Shown here: piece by piece, positions 45,742 through 56,400 of the stretch
Layout of the letters: every line of letters begins with the position of its first letter
How positions within the stretch are numbered: position 1 is the first letter of the stretch
Source: Seminavis robusta
Lineage: Eukaryota > Bacillariophyta > Bacillariophyceae > Naviculales > Naviculaceae
Direction of reading: 5' to 3'
DNA: 64,000 nt
Assembly (NCBI GenBank): GCA_903772945.1
Contig: CAICTM010000117.1
Span: forward strand, 50,679-114,678
The notes under the pieces: generated by a model
Seen by the model: the letters and a program-made list of their open reading frames with translations, nothing else
Database searches by the model: none
What the model was told of the DNA's origin: nothing
Translations under genes and position numbers: made by a program

Positions 45742-46076
45742 ACACTCACGAAGTAACTACCAGGGAACCCCAGGCAGCATCCTGAAGATTTGTGTGGCAA
45801 GTTGCACCAATAGGAAATGAGATGCTATGGCCTTCAGTCCTGTTCGCGGGTCCGAGTGAAGACGATCACAACAATCTGCCATGGAACAATGTGGGTGTGG
45901 ATGTTGCCCTTGTCCAGTAACCCAACAAATTGAAAGATAGAATCGAATCGAATGTACCGGCAGTGATTCATTGAGGTATTTTGTGCGGGTTACGACAAAC
46001 CCTGGCACACAGCTTATTGAATAGTACAGAATCCAAGCAAGTTGGCTTTTTAAAATGGGTTCAATACTATGGTGAG
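45742..46076. other. Convergent 3' intergenic region with a faint duplicate of the LRR C-terminal cap
   Basis: Sequence around 45777-45915 resembles the end of LRR gene D: CAGCATCCTGAAGATTTGTG versus CAGCATTCCTGAAGAGATGTG, then a Cys/Gly codon-rich stretch ending TTGCCCTTGTCCAG. It may be a degenerate copy of the last-exon end. No intact ORF. Confidence 0.4.
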
Positions 46077-49000
46077 TTAGACTTCTACTTGCGTGCCAGC
46101 TCCCTTTTCCTTTGCGGCGGAGAGCTCATCAACTTGCTGCTGCAAGGCGTTGATTGTGTGGGCCATGTTGGAAATTATTCGAAGGAGAGCCTCATCATCC
46201 TGCAGAGTTTGCACGGCGAGGAGCTCGTCTTGGTGGGTAAGCGGTACCATGGCTTCCTCCTCCTCTTCGAGAGCAGTCTGGTCTTGGAGTTGGAGGCTGG
46301 AGGCGACTGCAATGGAGAAGAGATCAGATCCCGCCCGGCTGCTCTTGGCTGAGGCGTCGTATTCTGCCAGGTGGCCTCGGAGGCTTTCAATAGCGAGCTT
46401 CTTCTTTTCACCGGCCCTATCTTGATCCCATTCCTGTGTCAACGTGTTTTGAAAGAAGGCCCCCCATGGTTTTCCATGACTGCTGTCTTTCTCGATCTTC
46501 TCGAAGAGAGCTACGACAAAGCTCTTGACCAGATCAGTGATGACAAACCAAAGAAGAGCCCAGGCCCAGACAAGGCCAGCATTTCGCCAACCGATGCCAC
46601 TCATTCCATAACCAGATCCAATGACCCAGTTATCCTCCCAGTACACGGCAATTAGAGTAGCGATTCCCAAGGAGAACGACAGGGCGGCAATTACAAACTT
46701 GCTCGGTGGAGGGATGCCCACAAAGTGGCCGTCGACTTTTTCAGTTGAGAAGAGGAAGAAGGGTTTGGGCGAGCGGGCTGCGATCAGATCAAACTGAAGA
46801 GTGATTATGAGGACAAGGAAGTTGAAAGCGGCAGCTTCACAGCCGGTGAAATTCTTGTTCTCGGATATATCATCCAAGGGTCGAATGCCCCAAAAGTGAG
46901 GCTCGCTGCCATCGTAGTCGACGATTGAATGCATGAAGCCCCAGGTTTGGAGCGAGCTAACGATGGCCATCGAGGCAGCCACAGCGCCGACCTTCCAGAT
47001 ATTCAACCTTTGGGGAGTTCGTTGAATCATAACGTTGTCCTTGCTCGACGAGGAAACTGCAAAATCATTCAGTATGCTGATCAAAATCAATGTCCAAGTC
47101 GGAAAGCTGTAGGAGGAAGCGCAGTAAATCAGGACAAAGACGAAACCGAAAACAAAGCTGCTGCACATTCTGTATGTCAGGTAGGTTTCGATCCGCTTGA
47201 AAATGGTTCTGCTTCCATAAAGCGCGTTGACGATCGTGGAGAGACCTTCTTGCTGAAGAACAATGTCGCTGGCTCCCCTAGCAGCATCGGTGGCGCCCGC
47301 AACGGCAATACCAACGTCGGCGATGCTCAGAGCTGGTGCATCATTGACTCCGTCTCCGGTCATTCCAACGACATGGCCCTTTTGTTGTAGTGATGTGACA
47401 ACTCTGTGCTTGTGTTCAGGGCTGACACTGGCAAATCCTCCCGCCTTCTCGCATAGGTTGGCGAATCCACCGGCTCGGTTGGCTGCCAGCGAATTCGGAT
47501 GGAAGACTTCCTTGTCAAAGAACAAACCATTTGGCAGCCCGAGTTGCCTTGCCACTTCAATTGCAATCAGTTTTTGGTCGCCAGTTATCATCTTCACCTC
47601 GACTCCGAGCTCAGAGCATTTAGACACAGTGTGGGCTGTATCTGATCGAGGAGGATCCAGGATGGACAGAAAGCCAACCAATTCCCAGCTGTCCTCTTCC
47701 AGCTGGATGCAGACACCAAGAGTTTTGAAGCCACGTGCAGACTTTTCGTCCAGCGCCTTCTTTGCCTTCTTGTAGGTCCCCTTGTCAACGCCGCTGAATG
47801 ACATGAGCACGGGAGGAGCACCCTTGACAACGCATAGTTCTTGTCCTGTGGATTTCTTGGTGGCGACTGCGGTCACTTTTTTGGTAGCTGGGTCAAACGG
47901 CACAAACTTGGACAATTCATAGTCTGCCAAAACAGTGGCAGGGTCCTCGAAGAATTTCGTTACCGCCTTGTCGATGGCGTCGGAGTGCTCAATGCGGCTG
48001 CAAACCAAAGCCAATTCCATCATGTCGTCGACGGTGTACTTGTCCTTTTGAAAGACTACACACTCTTCCTTGATGACAGTCATTTCGCCCAACGTAAGGG
48101 TGCCAGTTTTGTCGCTGCAAAGAATGTCCATTCCTGCCATTTCAGGGATGGCGCTGAATCGTTGCACCAAGGCATCATCTTTGGCGAGCTCTTGTGAACC
48201 AACAGCCAAGGTAGTGGTGAGGACGAGGGGCATTGTGACTGGAAGGATTGCACTTAGAACAACAAAGGCAAGCTTGAAGCTTTCGGCAAGGCTGGATCCG
48301 TCGAAGTTGACACCAGTGTAGACCCCGATGATGAGAGCAGCCAACAATCCGTAAACGCACAGAAACATGGCCACCTTGGACAACAAGTTGGCGAGCTCTC
48401 CGCCCTTTTCCTTCTCGGCCTTGGCATCTGCAATCAGTGCTTGAGTCGTTCCAAGGGAAGATGTTGCTCCAGTTTTGGTCACAATCATCTCACCCTCGCC
48501 AACCAAAACGACTGCGCCCGACAAGACGGATGCGCCCTTGCCCTTCTTTTCGGGAAGGGGTTCGCCTGTGAGGGAGGAGTAGTCAAGTTTCAATGGTTCG
48601 CCGTCATGGACGACGATTCCATCAGCGGGAATTGTCATTCCGATTGTGACTGCCACTAGATCCCCTGGTACGAGTTCTCGTGTGGGTAGCTGGACCCATT
48701 CATTGTTGCGGCGAACTCCCACCTTGGAAGCACTGGCGGCCTGAAGTTGTTTCATGGCATCACCAGAAGATTTGGATCCCATAAAGTCCGCGTAGACTAC
48801 CAAGTTCAGTTCAATAAAGAGGAGAACAAACGAAGCCCAGTCATTGAGGTTGTTGCATTCGCAATCGTCGAAATTGGGGTCTTGTGTGCAGTCCGACCAG
48901 ATGGCGGCGGACAAGACAGCAGTGGTGGTAATGAAAAGTGGAACAATTCCAAGGTATCTCGATAGGATTTGGAGGATAATAGGTTGTTCATTGATCACTA

Positions 49001-49214
49001 CTTCGTTGAACCCGTGCTTGGCGAGAGACTCTTGTGCTTCTTCATCGGTCAAGCCGACAGGGTTGCTACCGTCCATTCCGATGAGCTTGGATGACAGAAC
49101 GGACGATTGATTTTCTTCGTCGATGCTGGATGCAGGCATTTCAGAAAGATCTACGTGATCAAAGGAATTTGACATCTCAGTGACGTTATCATTCTTAGTG
49201 AAGGTTGTGTTCAT
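46077..49214 (-). CDS. PMA: Plasma-membrane P-type H+-ATPase (P3A type)
   Basis: Single exon; I choose the ATG at 49214 (1045 aa). The open frame continues upstream to 49421 but that part reads like a 5' leader. Landmarks: LTGEPLPEKKG in the actuator domain, the phosphorylation site CSDKTGTLTLGEMT near residue 370, KGAPPVLM in the nucleotide domain, MITGDQK, MTGDGVNDAPALSIADVGIA in the P domain, and about ten TM segments. P3A pumps export protons to energise the plasma membrane. The TGEP triad replaces the usual TGES. The 1045-aa length exceeds yeast PMA1 (about 920), mainly because of an acidic C-terminal tail with a coiled-coil end (NALQQQVDELSA). The tail and last TM region are duplicated as a broken copy at 60686-61122. 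Confidence 0.93.
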   Translation of the reverse strand: MNTTFTKNDNVTEMSNSFDHVDLSEMPASSIDEENQSSVLSSKLIGMDGSNPVGLTDEEAQESLAKHGFNEVVINEQPIILQILSRYLGIVPLFITTTAVLSAAIWSDCTQDPNFDDCECNNLNDWASFVLLFIELNLVVYADFMGSKSSGDAMKQLQAASASKVGVRRNNEWVQLPTRELVPGDLVAVTIGMTIPADGIVVHDGEPLKLDYSSLTGEPLPEKKGKGASVLSGAVVLVGEGEMIVTKTGATSSLGTTQALIADAKAEKEKGGELANLLSKVAMFLCVYGLLAALIIGVYTGVNFDGSSLAESFKLAFVVLSAILPVTMPLVLTTTLAVGSQELAKDDALVQRFSAIPEMAGMDILCSDKTGTLTLGEMTVIKEECVVFQKDKYTVDDMMELALVCSRIEHSDAIDKAVTKFFEDPATVLADYELSKFVPFDPATKKVTAVATKKSTGQELCVVKGAPPVLMSFSGVDKGTYKKAKKALDEKSARGFKTLGVCIQLEEDSWELVGFLSILDPPRSDTAHTVSKCSELGVEVKMITGDQKLIAIEVARQLGLPNGLFFDKEVFHPNSLAANRAGGFANLCEKAGGFASVSPEHKHRVVTSLQQKGHVVGMTGDGVNDAPALSIADVGIAVAGATDAARGASDIVLQQEGLSTIVNALYGSRTIFKRIETYLTYRMCSSFVFGFVFVLIYCASSYSFPTWTLILISILNDFAVSSSSKDNVMIQRTPQRLNIWKVGAVAASMAIVSSLQTWGFMHSIVDYDGSEPHFWGIRPLDDISENKNFTGCEAAAFNFLVLIITLQFDLIAARSPKPFFLFSTEKVDGHFVGIPPPSKFVIAALSFSLGIATLIAVYWEDNWVIGSGYGMSGIGWRNAGLVWAWALLWFVITDLVKSFVVALFEKIEKDSSHGKPWGAFFQNTLTQEWDQDRAGEKKKLAIESLRGHLAEYDASAKSSRAGSDLFSIAVASSLQLQDQTALEEEEEAMVPLTHQDELLAVQTLQDDEALLRIISNMAHTINALQQQVDELSAAKEKGAGTQVEV

Positions 49215-50090
49215 AGTTGTTTGGAAATTAAAAGTTGTAGTTGTGTTGTAGTTGTGTTGTAGTTGTGTTATTGTTCGAGAGTTGTTTTTATGAGCTGTTG
49301 TGGTGGCGAGGATGATCCTTGCTTGATACAGCTTGGGAGCTCGGGAGTGAAATAATGATCTCAACTGTGACCCGACTGAGTTTGATCGTGTTGATGATTG
49401 AAGCTGGTTCCAGTCCCACACAATGAATGGCTGGGGAGCTCAGCAGTTCCACGCTCGTAGGTACCGGTAGGTTGTAACGTGGATACTACACAAAGCGAAG
49501 ATATTCATTTTTCCAAGATGAGCAATCAAGCCCCAGAAGTAGCACTTGCAAGGTCACAAATAGTAGTACTAGCTAGCGGGTACTTGTGGTCTTCCACCAG
49601 GATGCTACTCTACTAGGATGTAGCACACGAAGATCGACATGTCGAGTTCCCCCTCGGTTATTTAGTTAGTGGGATTCATTGAATGCTTGGGCCATTGTCT
49701 GGCTTTTCCCACCTTCACGAATACCGTATCTTTGGTCGTCTCTGATCCTGTGGTCCTCGTCATGGTGCTGTTCTGCTCCTTTCTGCCTAGGAGGAAACAG
49801 TCCATTGTTCCAGCGGCACTCCGTTTCATGCTTTTGAACCTACGGCATTCCACAAGCCACTATAAAATCCACGACAAAGAACTAAGATACAGCTGCAGAG
49901 AGTGATACGAAATGCAAAAAGATAAGTTGCAAAATACAGCAATGGGTCTTTATTCATGCTAGACGTGTTGTGCGTGTTTGTTTGTTTGTTTGTTGTCGTC
50001 GTTTACACTCGTTCTCCTTTTTTTCTTGTTGTTGTCTTTTATTTATTGTCAGTCAGTCACAAACTCTACTACAAAGTATATTTTTGTTGT
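49215..50090. other. P-type ATPase leader/promoter and intergenic region
   Basis: A purine/pyrimidine-biased 11-bp tandem repeat (AGTTGTGTTGT, about 3.5 copies) lies at 49232-49270, just upstream of the chosen ATG. The rest, up to the GET3 stop, shows no gene. Confidence 0.5.
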
Positions 50091-51359
50091 TTACTCTTCT
50101 AGATCGACGGGATCAATCAACAATTCGGAGAATTTCTTCAATTTTTCGACACCTCTAACTTCGTAATCGAGGAGTGGCATGAGAATGACGTGAAAGTCTT
50201 CCCCGTATAGATCAAAGCACTGTCCAATGTACTTGTCTTGCATTCTCTTTCGTGCCATCATTTTGGAGCATATTTCTTGTGCTTCCTTTGGCAAATTGTC
50301 CTTGTTCCCTTCGAACCATTCGGATAGTTCTTCGGCATCCTTTTCGGGGAAGAGTACCTGATTGACGACGATATTGTGTGAATTGATACCGAATTTGGAC
50401 AATTCTTGGACGAGACGTTCGGTTTCGTAAATGGACAAGAATTCGGGAATGCAGACGCAGACCTGATAAACGAAATATAAATAGAAGTAAGTGAGGAATA
50501 CATAGTGACGTCTTTTGATTGGTTGTTTTGGTTTGTGATTGTTACTTACAAAAGTAGTCAAAGTAGGATCCTGAAAGGCATCATTGACCTTATTAATGAC
50601 GGCTCGTGTTTCTTCCAATCGTCCCAGCAACGCATCTTGGGCTTGTGCTGGATTTTGTCCTCCTCCCATGAGTGCCGAAGTGGCTTGTCCAATGAGTCCA
50701 CCGAATCGGTCCTTTAGTTCCATGACCTTTCCAAGCGCCTTTTCCAGAATGGTCGGAAAACTGAGCAGACGCAGGGTGTGCCCTGTAGGTGCCGTGTCAA
50801 AGACGACGACATCAAAATCGAGCGACTGTACTTGCTTCATGAGCTCGGAAAAGGACATGGCCTCGTCGATACCGGGAATGCTGTTGGAGAGTTCCCCCAT
50901 AATGTTGCCAATGCCACCTCCCGTTTGATCTTCTTCTTCTTCCATTTGTCGTTGCATTTCGTCCATGTCTTGATTGGCGTCGATTTCCATGGCACTGAGA
51001 TTGTCAAATCCTTGAATGGGCGTCGGCTCTCGACCAATTTTCTGGCAAAAGGCGTCGCTCAAGTTGTGCGCCGGATCCGTACTCACAATCAACACCTTCT
51101 TGCGCGTCTTGGCCAATTGAGCACCCAGACAGCAGCTAGTAGTCGTCTTACCGACGCCACCTAGAACAACACAACAAGAGAGGACGGCCATCAATCAGTC
51201 CATCCCGGCATCACATCACACTCTTACTCATCGGTCAGTCAGTAAGTCAGACCCAGACTCACCTTTTCCACCGACAAAGACCCATTGAAGCGTCTTTTGG
51301 TCTATAATGTTCTTGAGCGAAGGATCGGGCAAGTCAGAGTCGTCAAATTCGTCACCCAT
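50091..51359 (-). CDS. GET3: GET3/ArsA-type ATPase (tail-anchored protein insertion)
   Basis: Three exons: 51359-51263, 51160-50550 and 50462-50091 (359 aa). The first junction restores the deviant P-loop GKGGVGKT at residues 31-38; the second restores FVCVCIPEFLSIYETERL. Other landmarks are TDPAHNLSDAF, FDTAPTGHTLRLLSFP and the C-terminal LLDYEVRGVEKLKKFSELL. GET3 receives tail-anchored proteins in the cytosol and delivers them to the ER in an ATP-dependent cycle. The zinc-binding CxxC of the dimer interface (CxxC-x-A-R-x-x-M-Q-x-x-Y) reads CSKMMARKRMQDKY here: the first Cys is present and the second is Met. The Met-rich hydrophobic client region (GNIMGELSNSIPGIDEAMSF, LMKQV) is present, which argues for a cytosolic GET3a-type protein. 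Confidence 0.93.
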
Positions 51360-51722
51360 TGTGATACTATCTATTAGACTATTTGAGTAGGAGAGAGACC
51401 GACAAACAACAAGTAGCACCGTAATAATAGAAACAAGAGGACAATGATGATGGCTTTGCTGTCTCGGTCGGATACTTGATCAGGGTCGTTTGTGGCTTTT
51501 TCGGCTCTCCACGTGGAACAAAATCGTCCCTCCATTCGATACTTAACACCGTGTCGCACCACCAACCCAAAGCCTTAACGCCATTTAGCTTTAACGCTAA
51601 TCAAAAATGAGCCATCGTTCAACCGACGACCTCCAATCCTCCAACACAACATCAACACACTCATCACTCACTTTGGCTTTGTGGGGAGATACCATACTTT
51701 AGAAGCACTAGCTAGCTAGACC
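51360..51722. other. Divergent intergenic region
   Basis: Between the GET3 start (-) and the 51723 start (+). No gene is seen. TAGCTAGCTAG precedes the ATG at 51723. Confidence 0.5.
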
Positions 51723-52913
51723 ATGACACGACAATCACAGCAACAACATCAAGCACCACCGTCCAGATGGATCCTCTTGCCCATGCTTGCATGTGTCCTT
51801 TCACCGTTGGCAGAATCATCGATGTTTGGTAACCGCCAAAGATTTGCCTCCAAAAGACAACCGATGGTTTCAGCATCATCATTACATGTTTTGGATCTTC
51901 GAGGAGGAAGTACCACAGTAGCAACAGCAAAAGAAGACGACGAAAAGAAAGAAGAAGAAGAAAAGCCATCTTCTTCTTCTCTCATGACAGACAAGTACCG
52001 CATGCAACAAATGGTCCTCCTCCAATCCCGATCGGCGCGCTTACGCCAAGAATTGGTCGACCGAGGTGTCTTGACGGACGTCCCGACAGGAGATACTTCC
52101 ACCACCGCCGAACCGGTCGACTGGGATTGTGCTCTCTCCACACCTCGCCATCCAAAACGATGTCTGTATTCGTACGATGCCCAAGAATACACCAAAGTGG
52201 TGGCACCCATTGGGTCGAGTGATTGGATTGGACTTGCTACCATGAATCGATTGCGTCGCACAGACCCGTCCAAATTGGAACCCATGTGGCACAACAAATA
52301 CGCCATTCACCGGGCGTGGTTTGGAGCTCATTCTCCGTACAGTCTCTATGCTCATTTGCCGTGGCAGGGATATCTCTTGACCATTCTACTGGATGTTCCA
52401 CTCGTCCTCAATATTTTTGTTGCGACGATCTTGGCGATTGTCGTCCATATGACCCGTCCCATTTGGGAATCCCTGTTGGCACTGTTATTGACGTCTGGTT
52501 TACTGTGGAAACAATGGCCGCATTGGTTCCGATTTGCCCATGCGGCGTTGCCGTTTAAATTGTTAATGGGTCAAATGGCATGGAAAAGTGTGGGAATGGT
52601 ATTTGGCAAAGTGGCGCATCAAATTCGGGAGTATCTCATTACCATGGAAGGACAAATCTGGGAAGCTTCTATTCCCATTACGGTGGTGGATGCCGGTGAT
52701 GAAGCGATTGTGGCCCAAAAGACGGGATTTCGATCCAGTAATGATGAGGAAGCCGACGAGGACATGGATGACGATGAGGATGACATGGATGATGACGGCA
52801 GTGAAGAAGAGGACGAAGAAATCAATCTAGATGATGACGACGAGAGTGATGACGGATCCGACTTTGAAATGATCACCAAGTTTGGAGGCGAAGAGAAGCG
52901 GTATGTATTCTGA
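51723..52913 (+). CDS. Secretory-pathway membrane protein with LDLRGG motif, unknown function
   Basis: Single exon, 396 aa. An N-terminal signal sequence (RWILLPMLACVLSPLAESS, about residues 15-33) is followed after about 30 residues by LHVLDLRGG, a short motif I know from the N-termini of many diatom secretory or ER proteins. A charged, Lys/Glu-rich linker follows. A conserved-looking domain (PKRCLYSYDAQEYTKVVAPI, then MWHNKYAIHRAWFGAHSPYS) precedes two hydrophobic segments at about 215-250 and 252-265. The C-terminus is very acidic (Asp/Glu runs, about 345-385). I do not recognise the domain. Confidence 0.68.
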   Translation: MTRQSQQQHQAPPSRWILLPMLACVLSPLAESSMFGNRQRFASKRQPMVSASSLHVLDLRGGSTTVATAKEDDEKKEEEEKPSSSSLMTDKYRMQQMVLLQSRSARLRQELVDRGVLTDVPTGDTSTTAEPVDWDCALSTPRHPKRCLYSYDAQEYTKVVAPIGSSDWIGLATMNRLRRTDPSKLEPMWHNKYAIHRAWFGAHSPYSLYAHLPWQGYLLTILLDVPLVLNIFVATILAIVVHMTRPIWESLLALLLTSGLLWKQWPHWFRFAHAALPFKLLMGQMAWKSVGMVFGKVAHQIREYLITMEGQIWEASIPITVVDAGDEAIVAQKTGFRSSNDEEADEDMDDDEDDMDDDGSEEEDEEINLDDDDESDDGSDFEMITKFGGEEKRYVF

Positions 52914-53461
52914 TCCTCGTGATGGCAGCAACAAGGAAAAAGAATGATGTAACTTATAAAGATCACTGAACCAACCAGCAAACTGTGGATCCAATACAAA
53001 AAGTTTTGCTTCATTCAACATTTAGTTGGTGGATTGTTCTCTACCGTACTGCAATTTTAAAAGTCTAGCACTTTCAAAGACTCAAGCACTACTAGCTAAC
53101 TAGCTTGTCTACCGATAGTGTTGTGTTTGCTCGCAAAAATGCAATGATCACATCCCAACGCACGCGCAGGAGAGGTTCAAGCAGCTCTGCAGCTCTACCG
53201 TACCGGTAGCAGTACAAAGTACAAAGTGTTGACCACATCACCGTACCAGTTCACCGTCCACAACGGCTCTTGATGCCGAGGCTCCTTGTTGCCTTTCACT
53301 TTCATATTCCTGGTTTCTTCTCCCCCACCAGGTTACTGTAGTTCAGTTACATCACTTGCAACTAATACTAGTACTACTTTGAGTATACGTTTGAGAGTCT
53401 CTGTTAGTTGTGCAACGAGAATTGCATCACATCAGTATTGAATTCATTTATTCATCATACA
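52914..53461. other. Intergenic region with GTAC-rich words
   Basis: Holds CTACCGTACCGGTAGCAGT at 53196-53214 and a duplicated GTACAAA just after it. No ORF. It is probably the 3' UTR of the 51723 gene and the promoter of the next gene. Confidence 0.45.
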
Positions 53462-56400
53462 ATGTCGTACAAGGAAAGTCGATCGGATCCACGATGGTGC
53501 CGTGGCTCGGCCGGTCGAATTGGTGAATTCGGAGTGATTGGAGCCGAACAAGCAGACGAGACGTACTACGACGATCGGTCTTCTGGTGATGAGGAGGATG
53601 ACGATGGTGATTTTGGTCAATCGGCCGTGGGTCGCATCAAGTTTTCCAAAAAGCAACTCTATGGCCGACAGACGGAACTTTTGCAATTGATTGATCTATG
53701 GGATACGCACTGTCAGCAACATCATGATAGTACTACTACAGATACTACTACTAGTAGTAGTAGTTGTAGTCAAGAGGGTGGCAGTAGTACCATTCCGTGC
53801 ACGGCCTTTATTGCGGGATACTCAGGCTGTGGCAAGAGTACCTTGGTGGAAGAATTCGTCAAGCGACTCCTCAGAAAACAAAAACTGCAAATAGTACAGA
53901 AGCGGCAAAGCAACAATAAAGAACAACAACCACCACAACAAGACAATGACAAGGAGAATGCACCACCACCCCCATCACAGGAAGAAGAAGAAACATTGCC
54001 TGGAATACTCTTTTTGAGTGCCAAGTATTCGCAGCAACAATTGGGCAAGGGAGTTCCATTCGGCGCCTTTGGCAGTCTCTTTGATCATTTGGATGATGAC
54101 ACGCAAAAGGAACTCCAGCGAGTTCTCCACAATGCACAAAATGCCATGGGTCAAGAAGATGCCAGAATTCTAGGACGCATCTTTCCCGGACTGGCTGGAT
54201 TGATGGGCGACTTGATGCTGCCATCTGGTGCCAGTAGTGTCGCCAGTAACATTAGTGGCGCTACTGGATCCAATAGTGCCGGATTTCTTCTGCATCGCAG
54301 TAATCATCATCAATCCACTGAATATCAACATTCTAGTAGTCAACACCGACAACAACAAACCAACAGTCCACACCACCACCAAAATCAACATAATCAAAAC
54401 AACAATAACAACTACTTGACGGATGAAAGTGAAAACAACAAATCACAAGTCTCCAATTCCACTCAAAATACAAACAACAACAACAATAACATGCCCTACC
54501 AACGCAGTAGTAGTCAGTATCAACGAAGCAGCATGAAAAAGGTCGACAAAGAACGATTGCAGTTCTCACTGCAGTACTTTTTTCGACTCTTGGGAGCCAA
54601 CAAGGAGAGACCACTCATTCTCTTTCTCGATGACTTGCAGGTAAGTGTAGTGTGGTTAGTATACCATGAAAAAGTTGTCCATTGCTGCAGCTACTCGTGT
54701 ATGTTGTACCTCACTAATATATGTATTTTCTCAGTGGTGTGATCAACAAAGTTTCCAATTCTTGAACAAATTACTGTGTGATCCAAAACTGCCATTTCTG
54801 TTCTTTATTGGGGCGTATCGATCGAACGAGGTCACGGACGAAAACCATCCATTGAACAAACTCATGCATGATATTGAACAAAAGAGAAAACCACAATCTA
54901 CTACTACCGACAATCATGACAACGAACAATCGATTATTCCATCCATGCTACACTTGCAATTGAAAGAACTCACCATTCACCATGTCGGACAGTTCATTGC
55001 CGATTCACTACATCACGATATTCACCATGTCGAACCACTCACCAAAGCCATTTTCGCAAAAACACTCGGCAATCCACTCTTTACACGACAAGCACTCGAA
55101 CAGTTGGTGCGCAAAAATGTACTATACTACGATAAAATGATGTTTGAGTGGGCGTGGAATCTCACGTCGCAAGAAGAACTACAAGATCTCATTAGTGATG
55201 ATATTGTCGAAATGGTAAAGAGCAAAATTGCCCATGTACCTCGCGAAATACAACAAGTACTCGTCGTGGCGGCGTGTACGACGCGATCCGGGGGAACCTT
55301 TGATGTCGAAACGTTGCTCGAAATCATTCTCGTCGCATTGCCAGAAGCCATTACCACCACGGACAAAATTGCTACGCCTGCTACCATTGAGGAGGAAGAG
55401 GACAATTATCTGGTGGAAACCAAAAAGGCCGAGTTGATCCATCTATTGGATCAAGCCGTCATGGAGGGATTGTTGCTGCAGTCGTCGTCGCAATCATCCT
55501 CCACAAATAACACTGGGATGGAATTCTCCTTTGCACACGATCGCATTGAAGAGGCCGCACGGAGGTTCATGAATGACATGTGTCACGACAACAAGCACAA
55601 CGAGGAGTGTGTCATGGCCAAGATTGGCGAGGCACTGTTTGCTCGATCCAATTCACCTCATGGAGAAGATTGGATGTACTTTGCTGCTGCGCAGCATTTG
55701 AATGCGGTCGACATTGCGGCTACCGCTGCCACCAACGACTTGTCGCAGGAAGAACTCACGCAACAACGACTACAACTGGCCGAACTCAATCATCGAGTCG
55801 CCCAACTCTCTCTGGAGCTCATGTCCTTTGACGCATCGATTGACTATTGTCAGCATGGGATTGAAAACATGTTGGCGACATGTAGTAGTGGCAGCAGTGA
55901 AAAGGACAACAATGCTTCGATCTGGGACACACAATACGAGTGCATCTTGTCGCTGTATACGATTGGAGCAGAAGCCGCGTACGGAGTCGGAAATGTCGAA
56001 CTCGCGTCGACGTATTGCGAGGAAATCTTGAAGCACAAACCAAGGAGTATCATTGACTTTCTTCCTGCGTACAAAGTAAAGCTCGATATGTTGAATGGGC
56101 AAGGGATGGACAAAAAAGAGGACGCGTTTCGCATTGCGTTTTGTGTGCTGGAGAAGATGGGACTCAAGTTTCCCAAGGGGAAACATATGCAACGGATGAC
56201 TGCATGGAGTACACTGAAACAAGTCCGACTGCGCTACATTCCAACCGAGGAGTCGATTAATGACATGCCTCATGTGTCCGATCCAGTTTTGATTGAATGG
56301 TTCGATATTCTCACAACCGCGGGATCGTTTGCATACCAGGTATTTAGTTTTGCAGCAGGAGATTGTGTTGCTGCTATCATAATGGGAGCATATCTCTCAC

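Noticed and set aside
49215-49421. Upstream extension of the P-type ATPase ORF by 69 residues
   Set aside because: The extension is Asn/Thr/Gln-rich, comes partly from the 11-bp repeat, and does not resemble P3A N-termini; the ATG at 49214 is a better start.
50091-51194. 367-aa continuous ORF as GET3
   Set aside because: It includes intron sequence (hydrophobic FLTYFYLYFVYQ insert) and lacks the first half of the P-loop; the three-exon model restores both.
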